This document shows, one piece after another, positions 6,782 to 10,376 of a stretch of DNA of 10,376 nucleotides (the stretch's first letter is position 1; the number at the start of each line of letters is the position of its first letter). Source of the stretch: JBOFEH01 sp051650265 (GTDB lineage: Bacteria > Bacillota > Clostridia > Lachnospirales > Cellulosilyticaceae); NCBI GenBank assembly GCA_051650265.1, contig JBOFIR010000178.1:1-10376 (forward strand), written 5' to 3'. A program made the position numbers and the translations under genes. The notes under the pieces were generated by a model. The model ran no database searches. It saw only the letters and a program-made list of their open reading frames with translations, and had not been told where the DNA came from.

Positions 6782-6816
6782 TGGGTGTAAAATTCAGTAG
6801 ATAAGAGAGAATAGCC

Positions 6817-6844
6817 AAAAAGGATGCCTGAGGGCATCCTTTTT
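6817..6844 (-). terminator. Rho-independent terminator of the flippase gene
   Basis: A 12-bp perfect stem (AAAAAGGATGCC, 6817-6828, with GGCATCCTTTTT, 6833-6844) closes a four-base loop. The A/T ends give a T-tract on either strand, so it can work both ways. The gene that ends here is the minus-strand flippase, whose stop is 22 bases before the hairpin. Confidence 0.85.
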
Positions 6845-6865
6845 GAATATGTAGTATAGGACTTA

Positions 6866-8389
6866 TTAGAAGAACATCCTCACATCTTCCTTGGTGATAC
6901 ATCTCAGTGCAAAGAGCAAGATGAGGTAAAAGAGAGCGAGGCTACCAATAGCAACTGCAGTAGCGAGCACAAAACTCATTTGAGAGGTCAAGATCGGATA
7001 GAGAATGAACTTCATACCGAGGCAACCAGCCACAGCCGCCAGAATAGGTTTGACAACCCAATTCATTAGATCAATAGAAACACTAGTATGTTTGAGCACA
7101 TGGAAAAGGTGATAGCTTGTGATCGTACCAGACTGCAGGAGCATGGCAATGATGAATCCCGTAATCCCTTTGGTTGGCACGAGGGTGAGTACGCAGATGA
7201 TACAGACAATAGAACCAAGCAGTGTACCTTTGAACGTAAGTTTTTGAAGTCCGAGGCCGTTGAGCATACCATTGAGAATGTTTTGTAAGTAAAGGAATGG
7301 ACAGATAATAGCAAGCATTTGCAGATAAGTGCCTACAGGTTTGAGCTTATAGCAAGCCCAAGCGATCTCTGGTCCTAGGCTGAGGAAGAGCGCTGTGGAG
7401 CCGATGCCAATCAGACAGGAGAGTTGGATTGATTTGCTCACAGTCTTTTGAAGTAATCTTTGGTTGTGAGTCGCTTTGGCCTCAGAGATGGCTGGGACCA
7501 ACACGGTAGAGAGTGACATGGTGACCATAGATGGGAAGAAGAGTAGTGGCAGTGCCATCCCGCTAAACATACCATACAAGGAAAGTGCACTACTACTATC
7601 AAGCCCACCCCGTTGGAGTTGGATCGGTACCAGGATATTTTCAATAGATGCAAGACCAGATACAAGGACACGGTTGGCTGTGATAGGGATTGCTATGGCA
7701 AGAAGAACCCCCATTACCTCGCGATAGCGCAGTGTGGGTTTGCTAAGAGGCAAGTTACGCTTTTTGATACGATACATGGTATACGTAAACATGCAAGAAG
7801 CGATTTCACCACCGCATAGCCCAAGTGTACCAAGTGCACAGGCATAGGCGATTCCTTTTGGGATAAAGAAACTTGCAAACACATAGACAACGATCATCCT
7901 AGCAACTTGTTCAAGAATCTGTGCAATAGCAGAGTAGCTCATCTCCTGACGCCCTTGGAAGTACCCTCTAATACAGCAGGCGATACACATGAAGGGGATA
8001 CAAAAACTCATATATTTAAGTGAGAGTGTTGTATCTGGTGCATGAAGATAGTTGATGGCTAACCAAGGTGCGAAGCTGTAGAGGAATAGACTGATAAAGG
8101 CACCGATACATAAGGATAAGACAATAGCGCCCTTGAGTGTGCGAATCGCGTCGCTATGTTTGTTCCTGGCGGTGTATTCTGAAACTTTACGGGAAATCGC
8201 AAGGGAGATTCCAGCTGATGTGGCGGACCAGATCAGCATGTACACCGGAAAGATCAGCTGATAAAGGCCCATCCCTTCGGCACCCATAATGTTTGACATA
8301 TAGATTCGGAACACAAAGCCTAGGACTCTGGTGATGAGGCTGGCAACGGTGAGAATAATGGTTCCAGTAATTAACGCTTTTTTACTCAT
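6866..8389 (-). CDS. SpoVB-like MOP-superfamily lipid-linked oligosaccharide flippase
   Basis: This 507-residue integral membrane protein has about 14 hydrophobic segments, as expected for the polysaccharide-synthesis branch of the MOP/MATE exporter superfamily (SpoVB, YtgP/MurJ, Wzx). The N-terminal block TRVLGFVFRIYMSNIMG (20-36) followed by GMGLYQL, the block RGYFQGRQEM (141-150) and QILEQVAR (157-164) are the best matches to B. subtilis SpoVB, which has closely similar stretches. The family moves undecaprenyl-linked sugars such as lipid II across the membrane. Whether this one serves peptidoglycan, spore cortex or capsule cannot be decided; no sporulation gene or glycosyltransferase lies beside it. 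AGAAAGGAG ends five bases before the ATG. The gene looks monocistronic with its own terminator. It is divergent from relQ, and I could not find a convincing - strand promoter in the gap. Confidence 0.88.
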   Translation of the reverse strand: MSKKALITGTIILTVASLITRVLGFVFRIYMSNIMGAEGMGLYQLIFPVYMLIWSATSAGISLAISRKVSEYTARNKHSDAIRTLKGAIVLSLCIGAFISLFLYSFAPWLAINYLHAPDTTLSLKYMSFCIPFMCIACCIRGYFQGRQEMSYSAIAQILEQVARMIVVYVFASFFIPKGIAYACALGTLGLCGGEIASCMFTYTMYRIKKRNLPLSKPTLRYREVMGVLLAIAIPITANRVLVSGLASIENILVPIQLQRGGLDSSSALSLYGMFSGMALPLLFFPSMVTMSLSTVLVPAISEAKATHNQRLLQKTVSKSIQLSCLIGIGSTALFLSLGPEIAWACYKLKPVGTYLQMLAIICPFLYLQNILNGMLNGLGLQKLTFKGTLLGSIVCIICVLTLVPTKGITGFIIAMLLQSGTITSYHLFHVLKHTSVSIDLMNWVVKPILAAVAGCLGMKFILYPILTSQMSFVLATAVAIGSLALFYLILLFALRCITKEDVRMFF

Positions 8390-8414
8390 AAAAACTCCTT
8401 TCTAAAAAATGATG

Positions 8415-8438
8415 ACTTGTACATTTTATGAGACAAGT
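8415..8438. repeat. Inverted repeat upstream of the flippase gene
   Basis: ACTTGT (8415-8420) and ACAAGT (8433-8438) are perfect 6-base inverted repeats whose centres are 18 bases apart. They lie in the leader or promoter region of the flippase gene, and a TAAAAT that might serve as a - strand -10 box lies between the halves. This is a possible operator of low certainty. Confidence 0.3.
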
Positions 8439-8468
8439 TAGGAAAATATGAAAGGCAGACAAATTAAG

Positions 8469-8497
8469 TTGAGGTTGGGGTGCGAATTGGGTATAAT
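8469..8497 (+). promoter_or_regulatory. Promoter of the relQ-metA operon
   Basis: TTGAGG (8469-8474) is followed after 17 bases by a perfect TATAAT (8492-8497). Transcription would start near 8504. This argues against translation from the ATG at 8511, which would have almost no leader, and for the ATG at 8538. Confidence 0.8.
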
Positions 8498-8537
8498 GAT
8501 AATGAGATGAATGGAAAACAAAGGACGGTGGCAGACG

Positions 8538-9338
8538 ATGGAGATGCAGAATTGGAAGAGAGTACTGATTCCTTATACACAAGCAGTTGAAGAACTCAAA
8601 ATTAAATTCAAAGGAATTAGAAGTGAATTTGTCAATTTGGATGAATACTCTCCTATCGAGTTTGTAACAGGTAGAGTAAAGAAGATCTCAAGTATTTTGG
8701 AAAAAGCGAAGAAGAAAAATATCCCTCTCGATCAAGTAGAGGAAAAAATAGAAGATATAGCTGGTATTCGCATCATGTGTCAGTTCGCAGAAGATATCTA
8801 TAAGGTAATGGATATTATCAAAGCAAGAGATGGCAAAGATATGTATATCGTAGAAGAGCGTGATTATATCACCAATACAAAGCCAAGTGGCTATCGCAGT
8901 TACCATGTGATTATCAAATATCCTGTACAGACAGCCCAAGGAGAAAAATTGATTTTTGCAGAGATTCAGATTCGTACATTAGCAATGAACTTTTGGGCGA
9001 CTATCGAACATTCTCTGAGATATAAATATAAACAAAACATGCCTGAAGAGATGAGAGAACGATTAAACAAGGCAGCTGAAGCAGCCTATGTGCTAGATCA
9101 AGAGATGGCAGAGATTAGAGAAGAGGTACTCAAATCACAAAAAGGCTTCCAAGTGGAGTCCAACGTGGTGGCAGACATCTTTGGGAATGTCCAAGCGGTG
9201 GCCAAGCTTAGGGGAGCGGAAGAGATGAATGATATCTACGAGACGTTCTGGTCACTCTGGGAAGAAGGCAATGTAGAGAAACTCAGAAAGTTCAATGAAA
9301 CACTAGCAAATGAAATCAAGAAGGCATATGAAATCTAA
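8538..9338 (+). CDS. relQ: Small alarmone synthetase RelQ ((p)ppGpp synthetase) with C-terminal extension
   Basis: RelQ transfers pyrophosphate from ATP to GDP or GTP to make (p)ppGpp; it is synthetase-only and lacks a hydrolase domain. The first ~200 residues follow B. subtilis RelQ (YjbM/SAS1, 211 residues) almost block for block: NWKRVLIPYTQAVEELKIK, YSPIEFVTGRVK (37-48), EDIAGIRIMCQF (72-83, with Mg-binding D73), RDYITNTKPSGYRSYH (108-123) and AEIQIRTLAMNFWATIEHSL (141-160, catalytic E142). I chose the ATG at 8538 because its tryptophan at position 6 matches the RelQ N-terminus and because the ATG at 8511 lies almost on the transcription start. Its ribosome site is modest (GGTGG six bases upstream, or AAGGA further away). 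Residues 204-266 form a helical-looking tail rich in acidic and aromatic residues that the 211-residue B. subtilis protein lacks. metA follows after 12 bases. Confidence 0.93.
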   Translation: MEMQNWKRVLIPYTQAVEELKIKFKGIRSEFVNLDEYSPIEFVTGRVKKISSILEKAKKKNIPLDQVEEKIEDIAGIRIMCQFAEDIYKVMDIIKARDGKDMYIVEERDYITNTKPSGYRSYHVIIKYPVQTAQGEKLIFAEIQIRTLAMNFWATIEHSLRYKYKQNMPEEMRERLNKAAEAAYVLDQEMAEIREEVLKSQKGFQVESNVVADIFGNVQAVAKLRGAEEMNDIYETFWSLWEEGNVEKLRKFNETLANEIKKAYEI

Positions 9339-9350
9339 GGGGGAATAGCT

Positions 9351-10289
9351 TTGCCAATTCGTGTACCAAATGCATTACCAGCAGCAGAAATCTTGCAACA
9401 AGAACATATTTTTGTCATGGATGATGATCGGGCGTATAGCCAAGATATCAGACCACTCAAAATTGTAGTACTCAACTTGATGCCACTCAAACAGGAGACA
9501 GAAGTACAACTTCTGAGATTGTTAGGCAATACGCCACTTCAGGTTGATATTACATTACTTAGACCCATGTCACATGAGAGCAAGAATACTTCAAAAGAGT
9601 ATCTTGAGACATTCTATAAGACTTTTTCTGAGATCAAGCATGAAGGCTTTGATGGGATGATCATTACAGGTGCACCAGTAGAACAACTAGAGTTTGAAAA
9701 AGTAGGGTATTGGGATGAACTTACTGAGATTATGGCATGGTCAACCAAGCACGTCACATCCACAATGCATATTTGCTGGGGAGCACAAGCAGGTCTTTAT
9801 TATCACTATGGGATCAAGAAGTATGGGTTGTCACAAAAGAAATTTGGGGTATTCGCCCACGAACAAGTAGAGTATGAGAAGCTCCTTCAAGGATTAGATG
9901 ATAAAGTATTTATCCCACATTCAAGACATACAGAAGTATCACGAGAAGAGATAGAAGCATGCGAAGATCTCAAGCTTCTCTTATATTCAGAAGAAGCAGG
10001 TGTTGCACTGGCCATGTCAAAAGACGGGAAGCACATCTTTGCCACAGGGCATGCTGAGTATGATCCTTGGACACTAGATAAAGAATATCAGCGTGATCTG
10101 GCGAAGAATCTACCTATTGAGATGCCAAATCATTATTACATAGAAGATAAAGTGGAGAATGGAACCCTTGTTAAATGGCGCTCACATGCATATATTCTTT
10201 TCTCTAACTGGCTTAATTATTACGTATATCAAGTCACACCTTATGATGTGAACGCCATTTGTGAGGTAGTTGATAGTCAAGGGATGTAG
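9351..10289 (+). CDS. metA: Homoserine O-acyltransferase MetA, predicted acetyl-CoA type
   Basis: MetA acylates homoserine as the first committed step of methionine biosynthesis. The 312-residue length is normal. The start is a TTG: the ribosome site AAGGGGG ends seven bases before it, and the resulting MPIRVPN matches the invariant MetA N-terminus. The nucleophile C142 lies in HICWGAQAGLYYHYG, and the catalytic histidine and glutamate are H234 and E236 in GHAEYD. HSRHTEV (190-196) and the C-terminal LFSNWLNYYVYQ are further signatures. Residue 111, within GAPVEQL, is glutamate. In studied MetA enzymes Glu here goes with acetyl-CoA (as in Bacillus cereus) and Gly with succinyl-CoA (as in E. 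coli), so O-acetylhomoserine is the likely product despite the common annotation as succinyltransferase. The gene is second in an operon with relQ. No SAM or T-box leader can fit in the 12-base gap. Confidence 0.94.
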   Translation: MPIRVPNALPAAEILQQEHIFVMDDDRAYSQDIRPLKIVVLNLMPLKQETEVQLLRLLGNTPLQVDITLLRPMSHESKNTSKEYLETFYKTFSEIKHEGFDGMIITGAPVEQLEFEKVGYWDELTEIMAWSTKHVTSTMHICWGAQAGLYYHYGIKKYGLSQKKFGVFAHEQVEYEKLLQGLDDKVFIPHSRHTEVSREEIEACEDLKLLLYSEEAGVALAMSKDGKHIFATGHAEYDPWTLDKEYQRDLAKNLPIEMPNHYYIEDKVENGTLVKWRSHAYILFSNWLNYYVYQVTPYDVNAICEVVDSQGM

Positions 10290-10340
10290 GATTTGTGGAA
10301 TGTTTAGAAAATTCCTAAATCGAGCATTTGATAGATGAAA

Positions 10341-10370
10341 ATGGAGTAAGATGGAGTAAAATTGGAGTAC
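10341..10370 (+). repeat. Three tandem 10-bp repeats with GGAG motifs before a possible next start codon
   Basis: ATGGAGTAAG, ATGGAGTAAA and ATTGGAGTAC follow one another without gaps; the third copy is diverged. Each contains GGAG, and the last GGAG (10364-10367) stands six bases before an ATG at 10374-10376, the end of the window, which may start the next gene. The first two copies also read ATG-GAG-TAA, a start codon, one sense codon and a stop. The rest of the region after metA (10290-10340) holds only a weak A/T-rich hairpin without a T-tract, so transcription may continue into the next gene. Confidence 0.6.
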
Positions 10371-10376
10371 AAAATG

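Noticed and set aside
7438..7819. Several open frames of 68-83 residues on both strands within the flippase gene
   Set aside because: They are shadow frames of a conserved membrane protein, with no motif or ribosome site of their own.
8401..8468. Minus-strand promoter for the flippase gene
   Set aside because: TAAAAT and CATATT can be read as -10 boxes, but no acceptable -35 box lies at 16-18 bases from either.
8511..8537. Earlier in-frame ATG for relQ at 8511
   Set aside because: The predicted transcription start is near 8504, leaving almost no leader, and homology to RelQ begins at the ATG at 8538.
10291..10320. Hairpin after metA (GGAAT with ATTCC, and ATTT with AAAT) as a terminator
   Set aside because: The stem is short, A/T-rich and bulged, and no T-tract follows; an alternative pairing TTTAG with CTAAA competes with it.

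Overview
The window looks like a chromosomal segment of a low-to-moderate GC Bacillota (Firmicutes) bacterium. Its proteins resemble Bacillus/Clostridia-type families (KimA, RelQ/YjbM, SpoVB-like flippase, RarA, LysA). Most genes have strong AGGAG-type Shine-Dalgarno sites, promoters are sigma-A-like (TTGACA with TATAAT-type boxes), and transcription units end in rho-independent hairpins. The small DAP decarboxylase operon and the acetyl-CoA-type MetA would suit a gut anaerobe of the Clostridia/Erysipelotrichia kind, but the genus cannot be fixed from sequence alone. No mobile element, tRNA, rRNA, CRISPR array or phage gene is visible.

Layout. Bases 1-252 hold a terminator for an unseen upstream gene and the promoter of a KimA-type potassium transporter (253-2100, +). 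A shared hairpin separates it from a convergent, tightly packed minus-strand operon: a TrmB-family regulator (3425-4111) followed by lysA (2159-3412). The operon's consensus promoter carries a 7-bp inverted repeat over its -10 box. Divergent from it is rarA (4314-5645, +), followed by a 136-residue four-helix membrane protein (5720-6130, +) whose histidine pattern predicts a two-heme b-type cytochrome. That gene converges on a minus-strand permuted papain-like hydrolase (6160-6723) and shares a terminator hairpin that lies inside the hydrolase's last codons. A SpoVB/MOP-type flippase (6866-8389, -) is divergent from relQ (8538-9338, +), which forms a dicistron with metA (9351-10289, +). The last 36 bases carry three 10-bp tandem repeats with GGAG motifs just before a possible next start codon.

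The genes are mostly housekeeping and stress functions: potassium uptake, lysine/DAP metabolism, replication-fork rescue, cell-envelope lipid flipping, alarmone synthesis and methionine biosynthesis. The least ordinary items are the predicted mini di-heme cytochrome with palindromes upstream, the TrmB-lysA operon with its candidate operator and no room for a lysine riboswitch, the C-terminally extended RelQ, and the tandem repeat at the right edge. I see no convincing wholly new multi-gene system.
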